A stretch of DNA of 64,000 nucleotides from Paraperibacillus marinus (lineage in GTDB: Bacteria; Bacillota; Bacilli; Bacillales; DSM-1321): NCBI RefSeq assembly GCF_046237605.1, contig NZ_CP143542.1, forward strand, positions 2,356,001 to 2,420,000, in the 5' to 3' direction. The position numbers and the translations under genes are program-made. Of this stretch, positions 1-8,752 are shown piece after piece. Positions within the stretch are counted from its first letter, which is position 1. Each line of letters opens with the position of its first letter. Below the pieces are notes generated by a model. That model ran no database searches and had not been told where the DNA came from. It was given only the letters and a program-made list of their open reading frames with translations.

Positions 1-133
1 CCCTCTGTCCCTGATATTCATCTTTCTTCCTCCTCAACAGCTATTATATGTTATTTATAGAACAAATGTTCCTATAATAAACCTTTTAATTTATTCCAGC
101 TGCTGAGAACCTTGGGGAACCTTTTTATAAAAT

Positions 134-166
134 AGCAAAAGCCGGCTAACTCAGCCAGCTTTTGCT
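134..166 (-). terminator. Terminator of the GH3 gene
   Basis: Two 14-base arms with one mismatch form a hairpin just beyond the stop codon of the leftward GH3 gene. The sequence past the hairpin on the minus strand is only moderately T-rich. Confidence 0.7.
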
Positions 167-176
167 ACATTCAAGA

Positions 177-2072
177 TTAATGCTTTTTATGGCCCTGATA
201 CGTTCTCAAGCCATATCCCTTTTTGAAAAGAGGGTGCCGTTTATCATGGCTGTTGATTTGTTCCATATTTCTCGGCCATGTGAAGGACAGCTTTCCAGTG
301 AACGGATAGTCTCCGAAGAGTACGTCAGCCACTCCCCCGCCTTCACTGCCAGGCAGCCAGGAGGCAACAAGTGCATCCATGTCTTTCAGCTGTTCGGTCA
401 GAATCATTGGCCGGCCGGATTGCAGCAGGACGACCATAGGAACACCGGAAGCTTTTACTTTTTTCAACAGGTCGATATCTTCCTGCAGAAGTCCAAGGTC
501 GTCACGGTCTCCGAACATTTCGGCATAAGGAGGTTCACCGATGACCACTACGGCCACATCATGTCCCTTGGCCCCGGTTCCGTCTGCGCTATAATCGACT
601 TTTGTATTCTTGCCTGCTCCCTGCCGGATTCCTTCAAGGATAGTGGTGCCCGGAATCAGATCTTTTTCAGGCTGCCCCATCCACTGCGGGGAACCTCCCT
701 GCCAGCTGATGGTCCAGCCGCCTGCCTGATAGCCCATATTGTCGGCTTTTTTTCCGGCAACGAAAATTTTATTGTTATTCTTTTTGAGCGGCAGCAGGTG
801 GTTTTCATTTTTTAACAGAACCTGCGATTTCCTGACCGCTTCACGCGCGATGGCCCGGTTTTCCTTACCGCCGATTCCTTTAGCTGTTAAGCTTTGGTCG
901 GAGTATGGCTTTTCAAAAAGCCCGTTTTCAAATTTTACCCTTAAAATCCGTCTTACGGCATCGTCAATTCGTTTCTTGGACACTTCGCCTGAACCAACCA
1001 GCTCTTTCGTCACAGAAAGGAATTGCTTCCAGTCATTAGGAATCATGAACAGATCAATTCCGGCATTCACACTGCGTTTTATGGAATCCCGGAAATCAGC
1101 CGGATTAATTTGCTGAGGTCCGTTATAATCTGAGATTACAAATCCAGTGAAGCCCAGTTCTCCCTTTAAGACCTCTGTGATCATATGATAATCTCCATGA
1201 GTTTTCAGGCCGTTGATGCTGGAGTAAGTGACCATGACAGTCCTTGCTCCCGCCCGGATGGCTTCTTTATAGGGCTTAATATGCTTCCGGATTTCCTGCT
1301 CGGTGTATTCGGTCACATTGCCCTGATCATCTCCGCCTTCAGTCAGTCCATCACCGACAAAATGCTTGATGGACGAAACCACATGCTTTCCTTTAAGGAA
1401 GTCGCGGTCCCTCTTATCCCCCTGCAGTCCTTCCACTAAGGCCGAACCCAGCCTGCCGGTGTCGCGCGGATCCTCACTATAACCTTCATACGTACGTCCC
1501 CAGCGGATATTCTGAGGTGCGGCAAGGACAGGTGCAAACGTATAAGAAATGCCGGTAGCCCGTACTTCTTCAGCCGTTGCCTCTCCTATCCGTTTCATGA
1601 GGCGGAGATCATTGGCCGCACCAAGGCCGATATTATGCGGAAAAATAGTAGCTCCATAAACATTGTTATGTCCATGGACGGCATCCACTCCGTAAATGAT
1701 GGGAATCCCAAGGCGTGTTGACATCGCTCCTTCCTGGAAGTTATCAATCATATCCGCCCAGTCTGCCGGTGTATTCCCAGTCGCCGGAAGTGAACCGCCG
1801 CCGCTCAGGACAGAGCCGATTCCGTAAGACTTAATGTCAGCGGCCGTGACCGCATTTCGTTCCGGCTGGACCATCTGGCCGATCTTTTCATCGAGCGTCA
1901 TTCTCGCTAAAAGATCGTTCACTCTTGTTTCAACCGGAAGTTTAGCGTTTTTATAAGAAACCCCAGATTCCTTTGCCTCTACGCTGTATGACTGTCCTCC
2001 CAAGGCAGATCCGGCCATTACCAGCAGTGTCATTCCAGTGATAAAAGAACGCTTCAAACTCTTCTTTATCAA
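177..2072 (-). CDS. Secreted glycoside hydrolase family 3 beta-glucosidase
   Basis: A GH3 retaining exo-glycosidase, probably removing beta-linked glucose from oligosaccharides outside the membrane. About 631 residues. A signal peptide with a hydrophobic core ending near the AKES segment is followed by the (beta/alpha)8 barrel. The nucleophile is the Asp of VISDYNG (about residue 315), and the KHFVGDG motif is typical of beta-glucosidases rather than NagZ hexosaminidases, which carry a His-Asp dyad there. The second alpha/beta domain follows. The TTG at 2072 is preferred because GGGAGGA lies 7 bases upstream; an ATG five codons earlier overlaps that site. The gene is monocistronic, with a cre site over the likely promoter, so CcpA repression is expected. 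The exact substrate (gluco-, cello- or laminari-oligosaccharide) cannot be read from the sequence. Confidence 0.9.
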   Translation of the reverse strand: MIKKSLKRSFITGMTLLVMAGSALGGQSYSVEAKESGVSYKNAKLPVETRVNDLLARMTLDEKIGQMVQPERNAVTAADIKSYGIGSVLSGGGSLPATGNTPADWADMIDNFQEGAMSTRLGIPIIYGVDAVHGHNNVYGATIFPHNIGLGAANDLRLMKRIGEATAEEVRATGISYTFAPVLAAPQNIRWGRTYEGYSEDPRDTGRLGSALVEGLQGDKRDRDFLKGKHVVSSIKHFVGDGLTEGGDDQGNVTEYTEQEIRKHIKPYKEAIRAGARTVMVTYSSINGLKTHGDYHMITEVLKGELGFTGFVISDYNGPQQINPADFRDSIKRSVNAGIDLFMIPNDWKQFLSVTKELVGSGEVSKKRIDDAVRRILRVKFENGLFEKPYSDQSLTAKGIGGKENRAIAREAVRKSQVLLKNENHLLPLKKNNNKIFVAGKKADNMGYQAGGWTISWQGGSPQWMGQPEKDLIPGTTILEGIRQGAGKNTKVDYSADGTGAKGHDVAVVVIGEPPYAEMFGDRDDLGLLQEDIDLLKKVKASGVPMVVLLQSGRPMILTEQLKDMDALVASWLPGSEGGGVADVLFGDYPFTGKLSFTWPRNMEQINSHDKRHPLFKKGYGLRTYQGHKKH

Positions 2073-2151
2073 CCTGATTCCTCCCATATTCTTTTTTAAT
2101 CAGCCTTTTTTCGAGAAACGTGAAAAACGCCAAAACCTCCCTCTTTCATTT

Positions 2152-2166
2152 TGGTAACGCTTACAA
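2152..2166 (-). promoter_or_regulatory. CcpA cre site upstream of the GH3 gene
   Basis: On the minus strand TTGTAAGCGTTACCA matches the cre consensus WTGNAANCGNWNNCW at every defined position. It lies about 80 bases upstream of the GH3 start, just downstream of a possible -10 (TATACT, 2171-2176), a position suited to catabolite repression. No convincing -35 was found. Nothing else is recognised in the rest of the 2073-2430 intergenic stretch. Confidence 0.75.
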
Positions 2167-2430
2167 AATAAGTATATAACAGTTAATTTCAACGAACCTA
2201 CTCACACAATTCGGAAATTCCATAATTGAGAAATAGTTACTAATTTTGTAAAACCCATATAGGTCTGGTGTATGATTTCGGGCCTTCCTCTTATCTGAAT
2301 TATTATAAAAATTTGGGCTAATTTACTTAAAGGTGGTTTTTATGGAATATAGGGTGAAATCCGCCCAAGATATATATATTTGTCTCTAGGTATCTGCTAA
2401 AATTATTGTGAGCGAATAGGAGGCTATCTA

Positions 2431-2826
2431 ATGTCAAAGGGACTTATCCATCATATAGAATTAAATGTTTCAAATTTGAGGATTTCAACTGCCTTCTGGG
2501 GCTGGTTTTTAGAAGAATTGGGATATAAGTTGTTTCAGGAATGGGAAAGCGGTCAAAGCTGGAAAATCGGTGATACATATATGGTCTTCGTTCAAACGGA
2601 GGACAGATTTATGGACATCCCCTACCATCGGTCCCGGACCGGCCTGAATCATTTGGCGTTCCATGCAGAGTCACGCCGGCAAGTCGACGATATGACAAGA
2701 AAGCTAAGAGAAATGAATGTTCCTATTCTTTATGAAGATAAACACCCCTTTGCGGGAGGAGAAGAACATTACGCGGTTTATTTTGAAGATCCAGACCGGA
2801 TTAAAGTGGAGCTGGCTGCACCCTGA
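2431..2826 (+). CDS. VOC (glyoxalase/bleomycin-resistance) family protein
   Basis: A 131-residue single VOC module with two beta-alpha-beta-beta-beta repeats. It begins with the usual IHHIELNVSNL strand, where a His is a likely metal ligand. The middle GLNHLAFHAES and the terminal FEDPDRIKVELAAP segments supply the second His and the Glu normally used for metal binding. Enzymes of this small type act on thiol adducts or bind antibiotics; the substrate cannot be told. An AGGAGG site stands 8 bases before the ATG. The gene stands alone between the GH3 gene (opposite strand) and a DinB-family gene. Confidence 0.85.
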   Translation: MSKGLIHHIELNVSNLRISTAFWGWFLEELGYKLFQEWESGQSWKIGDTYMVFVQTEDRFMDIPYHRSRTGLNHLAFHAESRRQVDDMTRKLREMNVPILYEDKHPFAGGEEHYAVYFEDPDRIKVELAAP

Positions 2827-3046
2827 TATAAGGGCGCAGCTGGTTCTTGAACGCTGCGCGTGCCGGAAGGCCGGAAGTTTCTACATCATTAAAAGGCTCT
2901 GTCCAACAATGTTGATTTTTCTTTAAAAAACCGGGCAGCTTAGTTGAACAATCGTCATTAAGTTTTTTAACAATCGGGCAACTTAACGAAATAAAGGAGG
3001 AGAATTCAAAAGAGCACCGAAATAGAAGGAAAGGAGTGTGGTTGAT

Positions 3047-3532
3047 ATGTCCCATGCTAAAAATGTATTGGCGGATCAATTTTTAGCAAATGCGAACGAC
3101 CCTAGCTTTTACCTTCCGTTTTCGGAATCAGCAGCAAACTTGTCAGAGGAAGAAGCGTTTTGGAAGCCCAACGATGAAAGTAACAGTATCGCTGAAATTG
3201 TGCAGCATCTGCTCCATTGGAATGAGACATGGCAAAAGAGATTTGAAAAATCACATGTGAATGCTGTTGCGCCAATTGGTGATAATAATAAAAGCTTTAT
3301 TGTTCCAGAAAATAAAAGTTTTGGTGACTTAAAAGAGTGTTTGCTAGAGGTTCTGCTTAGGTGGCAAGACCTGCTGACTGAAGAAAAGGCAGCAAGTGAA
3401 GTGAATGGTTTCCCGGAGCCTGCAAAGTGGTGGGAGATACTCGGGAATATATCCACGCATAACGCTTACCATATAGGACAAATTGTTTACATCCGAAAAC
3501 AATTACAAAAAGGCTGGAAACCTAATATATAG
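3047..3532 (+). CDS. DinB/YfiT family four-helix-bundle protein
   Basis: About 161 residues of the DinB family, metal-binding four-helix bundles that include bacillithiol transferases and many members without known activity. The likely metal-ligand histidines are in the VQHLLHWNETW helix and the late NAYHIGQIVYIRKQL helix, which together give the usual three-His pattern. The ATG at 3047 is chosen over the upstream GTG at 3038 because AAGGAG at 3031-3036 is spaced correctly for it and touches the GTG. Function is inferred only at family level. Confidence 0.85.
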   Translation: MSHAKNVLADQFLANANDPSFYLPFSESAANLSEEEAFWKPNDESNSIAEIVQHLLHWNETWQKRFEKSHVNAVAPIGDNNKSFIVPENKSFGDLKECLLEVLLRWQDLLTEEKAASEVNGFPEPAKWWEILGNISTHNAYHIGQIVYIRKQLQKGWKPNI

Positions 3533-3571
3533 TTAGAAAGTAAGACAACTTAAAATTCTTGTTCCACAAGC

Positions 3572-3604
3572 GGGCGCATTTCTTTAGTAAGAAGGCGTCT
3601 TTTT
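3572..3604 (+). terminator. Terminator after the DinB-family gene
   Basis: An imperfect GGGCGC...GCGTCT hairpin with an inner CTT/AAG pair is followed by TTTTT. Its TTTCTTTAGTAAG core recurs in the hairpin at 38281-38312. Confidence 0.55.
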
Positions 3605-3649
3605 ATGTCCCTTGCACAATAAGGGGTTGGATATTTCTGGAGGGATTAA

Positions 3650-3831
3650 ATGAGTGATATGACAAGCTTTATTACAATGTTAATTATATGGATGTCCTTA
3701 TTTATCATTATGAGCCTATTAAGCTTTTTCAAGAACAGAAACAATATACTCACAGAATCAACTTAAAAACTGCCTTTTTAAGTGTGCCAATAACGGGGAT
3801 AATAGGATTTTTTAATATGGAAATTAAATAA
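3650..3831 (+). pseudogene. Small two-helix membrane protein, frameshifted
   Basis: A GGAGGG site precedes an ATG that opens a 38-codon frame with one hydrophobic helix, stopping at 3764. Shifting one base near 3742 lets the reading continue through a second hydrophobic segment (TAFLSVPITGIIGFF) to a stop at 3829-3831. The simplest reading is a roughly 60-residue two-helix protein that has lost one base. The family is not recognised. It could also be a genuine 38-residue peptide with chance coding after it. Confidence 0.45.
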
Positions 3832-3890
3832 AATGTTGTTTGGCATCCTGCATTAACTGCTGTATTAAAAAACAACTTTTCTATCACTAA

Positions 3891-3917
3891 AAAAACGAAC
3901 TCACACAGAGTTCGTTT
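3891..3917 (-). terminator. Terminator of the L7/L12-like small protein gene
   Basis: A perfect 10-base inverted repeat (AAACGAACTC / GAGTTCGTTT, loop ACACA) lies just beyond the stop of the leftward gene and is followed on the minus strand by a run of T. Confidence 0.85.
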
Positions 3918-3921
3918 AAGC

Positions 3922-4200
3922 TTATTTGCCTTCCAATTTCATGTTATCCACATACTTTTTGGCATCCAGCAAGGACAGTCCTAGTGTTTCTCTCACTCTT
4001 TTTACAGCTTTAACATCTTTCTCATCAATCAGCAGCTGTTTTAATGTGTGATCGACCGGGCTTTCCGGCATATCATTTTCTTTAGAACTTTGGTCTATCG
4101 CATATTTCAGCCTCATGACCCGGCCATTCATTTTTATGACCTCAAAAAGTACATATACGACAGCAAATAGGATCAAGATTTCGACAAGATTAACTTCCAC
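3922..4200 (-). CDS. Membrane-anchored protein with ribosomal L7/L12 C-terminal-like domain
   Basis: About 92 residues: an N-terminal transmembrane helix (VEILILFAVVYVLFEVI), a short charged linker, then a C-terminal segment (KAVKRVRETLGLSLLDAKKYVDNM) matching the KxxRExxGLxLxEAK pattern of the L7/L12 C-terminal domain. Small Bacillus proteins of this type are widespread but have no assigned role. The GTG at 4200 is taken as start because GGGAGGG lies 6 bases upstream; the ATG at 4218 would place that site inside the gene. Confidence 0.7.
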   Translation of the reverse strand: MEVNLVEILILFAVVYVLFEVIKMNGRVMRLKYAIDQSSKENDMPESPVDHTLKQLLIDEKDVKAVKRVRETLGLSLLDAKKYVDNMKLEGK

Positions 4201-4317
4201 GAAAATCCCTCCCTGCAAAATGATTGCTTGGTACCTCTAACTCCTACTTTAGCAGATATTGTAATAGTTTCATACACTACTAAAACCCTATATTATGGAC
4301 AAAGTTCCGCAGAGCCT

Positions 4318-4770
4318 TTATTCAAAGAGGTTTTTTTCAAGAACAATTTTATGTAATCCTTTTTCATTTGTATATGTACTAATAATGTTAAACCCGCTTT
4401 TTATATTTAAAATTAACATACCACGCCATTTATTCATGGTTTTTGTTTGAACAATACTATACCCCTGTTCCCTTAAATAGTGATGCTGCTTCTCCATTAA
4501 TCTTGATGCTATTCCTTGTGTCCTATAGCTCGGATCCACTCCGCCTAACCAGCTATAAAACATATTATTATCTATAGCATAGCCAATTTTGTAACCAATA
4601 ACTTTCTTCCCTTCCATTGCAGTTAAAACAACCAAACCAGGTTTGCTTAACATTTTGTTGATTAAATCATCGGAAGTTCCAAATACATCACTATGGAGTC
4701 TCAATAAATCCTCTATTATCTTTATATTAGCGTCAGAAATTGAGTGGTGGAAAAAATATTCATAATCCAT
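4318..4770 (-). CDS. GNAT family N-acetyltransferase
   Basis: A 150-residue acetyl-CoA-dependent acyltransferase. The acetyl-CoA pyrophosphate loop is visible as the RTQGIAS segment (Q/RxxGxA/G), after the beta4 strand MFYSWLGGVDPSY, and the C-terminal fold continues to NIISTYTNEKGLHKIVL. Translation can run further upstream, but CAGGAG before the internal ATG at 4770 and overlap of the longer version with the NUDIX gene favour the shorter start. It lies 32 bases downstream of the NUDIX gene, so the two are probably co-transcribed. Substrate unknown. Confidence 0.8.
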   Translation of the reverse strand: MDYEYFFHHSISDANIKIIEDLLRLHSDVFGTSDDLINKMLSKPGLVVLTAMEGKKVIGYKIGYAIDNNMFYSWLGGVDPSYRTQGIASRLMEKQHHYLREQGYSIVQTKTMNKWRGMLILNIKSGFNIISTYTNEKGLHKIVLEKNLFE

Positions 4771-4802
4771 TTTTTCAAATCGCTCCTGCAGAGTATTTTC
4801 GA

Positions 4803-5234
4803 TTAAGTCAATCCCGGCAGCATTGCCCCCGCACGCCTGATGCTTTCCTTCGTCCATCCTGGAGCATTACCATTTTCCAGCACATCTTTTGTGCTCATCC
4901 AGTAAATCGCGCCAACTTCCTGGGGACTTTTCCTGAAAGCCTCTCCGCTATAATACTCACAAAGGAATACAGTATTTATCACCATGCTTCCATCATCAGC
5001 AGCAAATGATGAGCTGTACACATACTTTAGTTCATCCTTAATTTGAATTCCGACTTCTTCATGTATTTCCCGCTTTACAGTTTCCTCAAGGATTTCATAG
5101 GAAGTTCCTGCATCTTCGACTTTTCCCCCCACCAAAGAGAGCGTTCCGGCAGCATGGTCCTCCTCTGCACCTCGTTCAATGATCAGCCACTTGCCATCTT
5201 TATTTATCGCGCCTTCTACATTCACTATAAACAT
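4803..5234 (-). CDS. NUDIX hydrolase
   Basis: A 143-residue NUDIX-fold hydrolase acting on a nucleoside diphosphate linked to another group. The C-terminal half of the NUDIX box is clear (KREIHEEVGI), with the upstream Glu seven residues before it. The Gly of the box lies further upstream than usual (GGKVEDAGTSYE), so there is an insertion of about four residues. The ATG at 5234 has an AGGAGAG site 4-9 bases upstream. The longer open frame to 5369 enters the repeat element at 5292-5484 and is unlikely to be coding. Confidence 0.8.
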   Translation of the reverse strand: MFIVNVEGAINKDGKWLIIERGAEEDHAAGTLSLVGGKVEDAGTSYEILEETVKREIHEEVGIQIKDELKYVYSSSFAADDGSMVINTVFLCEYYSGEAFRKSPQEVGAIYWMSTKDVLENGNAPGWTKESIRRAGAMLPGLT

Positions 5235-5291
5235 GTCTTCTCTCCTAATACATTTTGTGTTTGTTGATTTTAAAACCATTGTGGACAAGGA

Positions 5292-5484
5292 GGTTGGTTT
5301 ACTCTCCAGGCACTCTCTTGGAGCGGGGCGGGCGGTGAGCCTAGTCGCACTTATGCGAAAGCCAAACATAAGACGAGTCAGCCAGGGGAAGTGCCCTTTC
5401 TTCCCCAGGCTGGCTCGTCTTATGACTCAAGTGTCGAAAGCCTTGCAGCCATCAGGAGTCTCGCACCTTCCGCTCCAATCAACC
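5292..5484 (-). repeat. Bacillaceae intergenic hairpin repeat
   Basis: Read on the minus strand the element starts GGTTGATTGGAGCGGAAGG, followed by TGCGAGACTCCTG, and ends with GGCTCACCGCCCGCCCC, then a CTCCAAGAGAG stretch and TGCCTGGAGAGTAAACCAACC-like sequence. These are the conserved ends of a repeat seen between genes in many Bacillaceae. Here the centre differs from the usual form. It holds a 24-base inverted repeat (5371-5394 against 5405-5428) with two mismatches around a 10-base loop. No protein is encoded. It lies between the NUDIX gene and the acyltransferase gene; the rest of 5235-5559 shows nothing else. Confidence 0.75.
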
Positions 5485-5559
5485 TATTATATGTAGTCGT
5501 CTTTACAACTTATAAACAACATCTCTCAGAAAAAAACTTTTGTTTTTGAAACACTTTAT

Positions 5560-6702
5560 TTAAATAATCCCTCTCACCACCGGTATCTTCCTGATCAGCA
5601 TACTAAACAGATAAGCGGCGGCAATGGTGAGAACCGATACAGCGAGGAACTTCAGGAAAGGCGTGATCGCCGTCCTGGCAAAACTATATTGAATGATGAC
5701 AGCAATGGGCAGATGGAATATATAGACCCCAAAACTATTGTCTGCGAGCAGCTTTAGGAATGAATTGGTTTTGTTCCAAACACGTTTGAATAAATAAATG
5801 AGGCCAAAACCCAGTCCAAAGCATAGGAAAGTTTCATACAGGCTGTAGACTGCGCTGCTGACACCAGTGCCCCCTGGCGACCATGGAACCGCATTTGTAA
5901 AATAGCGGAGGGCTGCAAGGCAGATTCCAATTGTGAGCCAGACAGCCCCGGCCTTTTTATCCAATCGTTCAAACCAGTTATATTTGAAAGCGAGGATCCC
6001 CAGTAAAAAGAAAGAGGCGTATTGCGGAAGATGGGCGTATTCAACCTGGATAAAACCCAGCAGCCCTTCCCAGTGGTCGATCCCATACTGAATTCTTACG
6101 GTGTATGTGATGGCCGAAATCATAAGGGCAATAAGGACCAGCTTGCCATTGGTTAATCTGCTGAGATATTTCACCTCTGATTCCCTCTTCGTAAGCTTGC
6201 TGATCAGGGCATAAAGAATCGCATACACCAAAAGATGCTCAACGAACCAGAGGTGGCCGAACTGCATATCGGGAAATACCGGTCCGCTCCACTTCTCAGG
6301 CTGTCCTCCCAGACCGAAATACACGGAGGAATAATAGTGCAAAAATGAGATTGATTCATAGTCTCTAAAGTTTAAATAGTAGAAGTACATCAATAAGGGC
6401 ATGATGACCAGAAAACCAAACAACAGAGGAATACCAAGCCTTATAAACCGGTCACGCAGAAAGGGTTTGACCCCTTTTTTCCTGAACGAGCCAGGCAGGA
6501 AGTAAGCAGAAATGAGGAAAAACAGGCTCATGAAAAAGCCTGCATTGATTGAAAAAAATCTCCCTAGATCCGTCTGCTTCTCTGAAATGAAATACCAAAA
6601 ACCATTTGATCCGCCATAAGGCTGCCCCACATGATGGACAACCACCAAAAGAGTCAGCATAACCTTCAGATTATCCAGAAAATATAACCGTTCTTTCACC
6701 AT
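5560..6702 (-). CDS. Acyltransferase 3 family integral membrane protein
   Basis: About 380 residues with roughly ten transmembrane helices. The N-terminal RLYFLDNLKVMLTLLVVVHHVGQPYGG carries the conserved active-site His of this family (R-x-LDxLR...HH in classical members). Members transfer acetyl or other acyl groups onto cell-surface carbohydrates. The C-terminal LLADNSFGVYIFHLPI is also family-typical. The ATG at 6702 follows a GGGAGTGGGG stretch; a GTG three codons upstream is possible. It stands alone, with no glycan genes beside it to suggest an acceptor. Confidence 0.85.
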   Translation of the reverse strand: MVKERLYFLDNLKVMLTLLVVVHHVGQPYGGSNGFWYFISEKQTDLGRFFSINAGFFMSLFFLISAYFLPGSFRKKGVKPFLRDRFIRLGIPLLFGFLVIMPLLMYFYYLNFRDYESISFLHYYSSVYFGLGGQPEKWSGPVFPDMQFGHLWFVEHLLVYAILYALISKLTKRESEVKYLSRLTNGKLVLIALMISAITYTVRIQYGIDHWEGLLGFIQVEYAHLPQYASFFLLGILAFKYNWFERLDKKAGAVWLTIGICLAALRYFTNAVPWSPGGTGVSSAVYSLYETFLCFGLGFGLIYLFKRVWNKTNSFLKLLADNSFGVYIFHLPIAVIIQYSFARTAITPFLKFLAVSVLTIAAAYLFSMLIRKIPVVRGII

Positions 6703-7084
6703 AATCCCCACTCCCAGCCAACACTGTCTTTAGACCTATATTTATTATAAGTTCAGGGCTGGCAGTACTCAAGCAGATTTTGGTCAAAAATGGTAAACAC
6801 ATTTTAATCCAATCATTGATTCAGGAAACCAAGAACTGCCAGTGCTAAAAACCATGCAGGAAAGGAAATTTAGTCTGTATAGGCATACTCTTAAAAGCCT
6901 TGTACCATTTTTGCATGATAAGAAAAATTAGAAAAAACAAATAATGCCACTATGCTGACGATGAAGACTGCCCATGAGAAAGGCTTGCTGATTTAAGGGT
7001 CAAAAAAAAATTGGCTCCATAAAACAGCATAACTAATACTGTTTGATAAAAAATGTTTATGACAAATACTTCTCCAGCTGCCCT
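6703..7084. other. Intergenic stretch, possible remnant of a small membrane protein
   Basis: No intact gene was found. On the minus strand, around 6895-6995, one frame reads KPFSWAVFIVSIVALFVFSNF, which looks like a single membrane helix, and then stops. It has no start codon in frame; a TAA and a run of nine T lie upstream. This may be a decayed small gene or chance. Confidence 0.3.
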
Positions 7085-8044
7085 CTATAATAAACAGAAA
7101 AGAAGGAATAGGATGGGCAGGACAGCGGCGAATAGGAATGCTGTCCACTTCATGACCGCTATCGTTGTCAATATGTCCACAGCTTCAATGAACCGTTTCG
7201 GATCTCCCAGCCGGGACCGGTGAGACGGTTTGCCGAAATAATGGTTGGTGCCGCCGAGCTGGATATGAAGGGCACCGGCGACGGCACTTTCAGGAAAGCC
7301 GCTGTTCGGACTTGGATGAAGGCGGGCATCACGCTTCATGATCCTGGCTGCGTTTTTAGCATCCAGCTTTTTAAGGCGGAACACTGCCAGCATGATGATG
7401 GCTGTCAGTCTGGCTGGAATATAATTAAGCACATCATCGAGCCTTGCAGATGCCCAGCCAAGCTTTATGTATCTGTCATTTTTATAGCCGACCATGGAAT
7501 CCAGGGTATTGACAGCCCTGTAAAACATGGCAAGCGGCGCTCCGCCGATAAAGGCGAAAAAAAGCGGAGAAATGATGGCATCGACGATATTTTCCGCCAC
7601 CGTCTCGACCGCGCCCCTGGAGATTTCTGCTTCATCCAGATGGCCGGTATCCCGTCCGACAATCATGCCGAGATTTTTCCTTGCGGCCCGGATATCACCC
7701 CTTATGAGCGGGCGATATACTTCCATGCCTGCATCACCCAGACCCTTGACCGCGATTGTCGTCGAAATGATCCAGATTTCAGCGAAAACCGCAGCCCAGT
7801 AATAGAAGGCTCCCAGTACCTGAAGCAATCCATATACGGCCGCATAGCTGCCCCCTGCTATTACGAGCGGCAAAAAAACTCCGCCAATCTTCAGGTACTT
7901 CTCAGAAAAAAGACGCCGGATCCCCTGTTCCAGCCAGGTGATGCATTTTCCGATTAAAACAACAGGATGCGGCAGCGCTCTTGGATCACCTACCATCAAA
8001 TCGGTGAGAAAAGCAGCAAAAACCAATATAGAACCTTGAAGCAT
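7085..8044 (-). CDS. cbiB: Adenosylcobinamide-phosphate synthase (CobD/CbiB family)
   Basis: About 319 residues of the CbiB integral membrane family, which joins aminopropanol or its phosphate to adenosylcobyric acid. Recognisable blocks are DLMVGDPRALPHPVVLIG near the N terminus, the ETVAENIVDAIISPLFFAFIGGAPLAMFYRAVNTLDSMVGYKN region (split here as ETVAENIVDAIISP and YRAVNTLDSMVGYKN), and PSPNSGFPESAVAGAL. The start is either GTG 8056, which overlaps the cbiZ stop by 4 bases, or ATG 8044 with GGAGG 12 bases away; the ATG is listed. It is the last gene of the riboswitch operon. Confidence 0.92.
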   Translation of the reverse strand: MLQGSILVFAAFLTDLMVGDPRALPHPVVLIGKCITWLEQGIRRLFSEKYLKIGGVFLPLVIAGGSYAAVYGLLQVLGAFYYWAAVFAEIWIISTTIAVKGLGDAGMEVYRPLIRGDIRAARKNLGMIVGRDTGHLDEAEISRGAVETVAENIVDAIISPLFFAFIGGAPLAMFYRAVNTLDSMVGYKNDRYIKLGWASARLDDVLNYIPARLTAIIMLAVFRLKKLDAKNAARIMKRDARLHPSPNSGFPESAVAGALHIQLGGTNHYFGKPSHRSRLGDPKRFIEAVDILTTIAVMKWTAFLFAAVLPILFLLFCLL

Positions 8045-8052
8045 AACAGCGC

Positions 8053-8748
8053 TCACCCTCCATTCCTCACTGCCTCACATACAGCATCGTACACAAGGCA
8101 GCCGATGCTGTTGCCGATCGAAGTTGCTGTCCCGGCATAAAGGTGGAGGGGCCAGATCTCAGCCTGGGAAGCCGCTATGACAACGGAATCAGTCGTGGTT
8201 CCAGTCGCCGCGGCATCGGTATCAATCAGGATATTCACATCCTGCATCGCAGCCGCCTTCGCCTCGGCTGCTGTCATGATGGCATTCACCATCGCCGGTT
8301 GTGTAAGACGGCCATCAATGAACAGGAAGGTGTTAATCGTTCCCGGCTGATAGGCAGGATAAGTTGGCCTCCTGATGCCGGCTCTTTCCCTGTTGCCGAC
8401 TCCCGCTGTGACACAGCAGACTGCTTTGAATTGGTCCCCAGCTTCTTCCTGAATGGATGCCCAATGAATCCAGGCTGCCGTCTGCAGCCCGGCTGACTCT
8501 TCCAGCGGATACCCCCAGCTGTCGAGCTGCTGCTCCATGGCAAGGAATGGATCATTGCAATCAAAGTGTTTCGGCACCTGCCAGTTTACAAAATAATTCA
8601 GTTTCCGGAATCCTCCTCCGTATAAGGCGGAACTGACTGTTTCTAGCGTTTGCTCTGAGTGGAACAGGAGATGATCCTCCTTTTTCATCAGTGTCAGTTC
8701 CGGCCAGACCTTTGATAAATAGCGGCTTTCTTTCTTGAATGGCTGCAC
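8053..8748 (-). CDS. cbiZ: Adenosylcobinamide amidohydrolase
   Basis: A 231-residue CbiZ-family amidohydrolase. CbiZ cleaves the aminopropanol side chain of adenosylcobinamide to give adenosylcobyric acid, allowing imported cobinamide to be recycled. Family blocks include KLNYFVNWQVPKHFDCNDP, VTAGVGNRERAG, GTINTFLFIDGRLTQPAM and DTDAAATGTTTDSVVIA. The start is GTG with AAGGAG 7 bases upstream. It lies 4 bases after cobD and touches cbiB. Its presence beside cbiB and cobD means released cobyric acid can be rebuilt with the native aminopropanol phosphate linker. Confidence 0.9.
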   Translation of the reverse strand: MQPFKKESRYLSKVWPELTLMKKEDHLLFHSEQTLETVSSALYGGGFRKLNYFVNWQVPKHFDCNDPFLAMEQQLDSWGYPLEESAGLQTAAWIHWASIQEEAGDQFKAVCCVTAGVGNRERAGIRRPTYPAYQPGTINTFLFIDGRLTQPAMVNAIMTAAEAKAAAMQDVNILIDTDAAATGTTTDSVVIAASQAEIWPLHLYAGTATSIGNSIGCLVYDAVCEAVRNGG

Positions 8749-8752
8749 ATTT

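Noticed and set aside
162..1439. Long plus-strand open frames inside the GH3 gene
   Set aside because: They lie wholly opposite a gene with clear family motifs and have no ribosome sites or recognisable domains.
2835..2861. GCGCAGC / GCTGCGC hairpin after the VOC gene as terminator
   Set aside because: The arms are only 7 bases with a 12-base loop and no T run follows; support is too weak for listing.
5179..5496. Plus-strand frame across the 5292-5484 element
   Set aside because: It runs through the hairpin repeat and has no family motifs or ribosome site.
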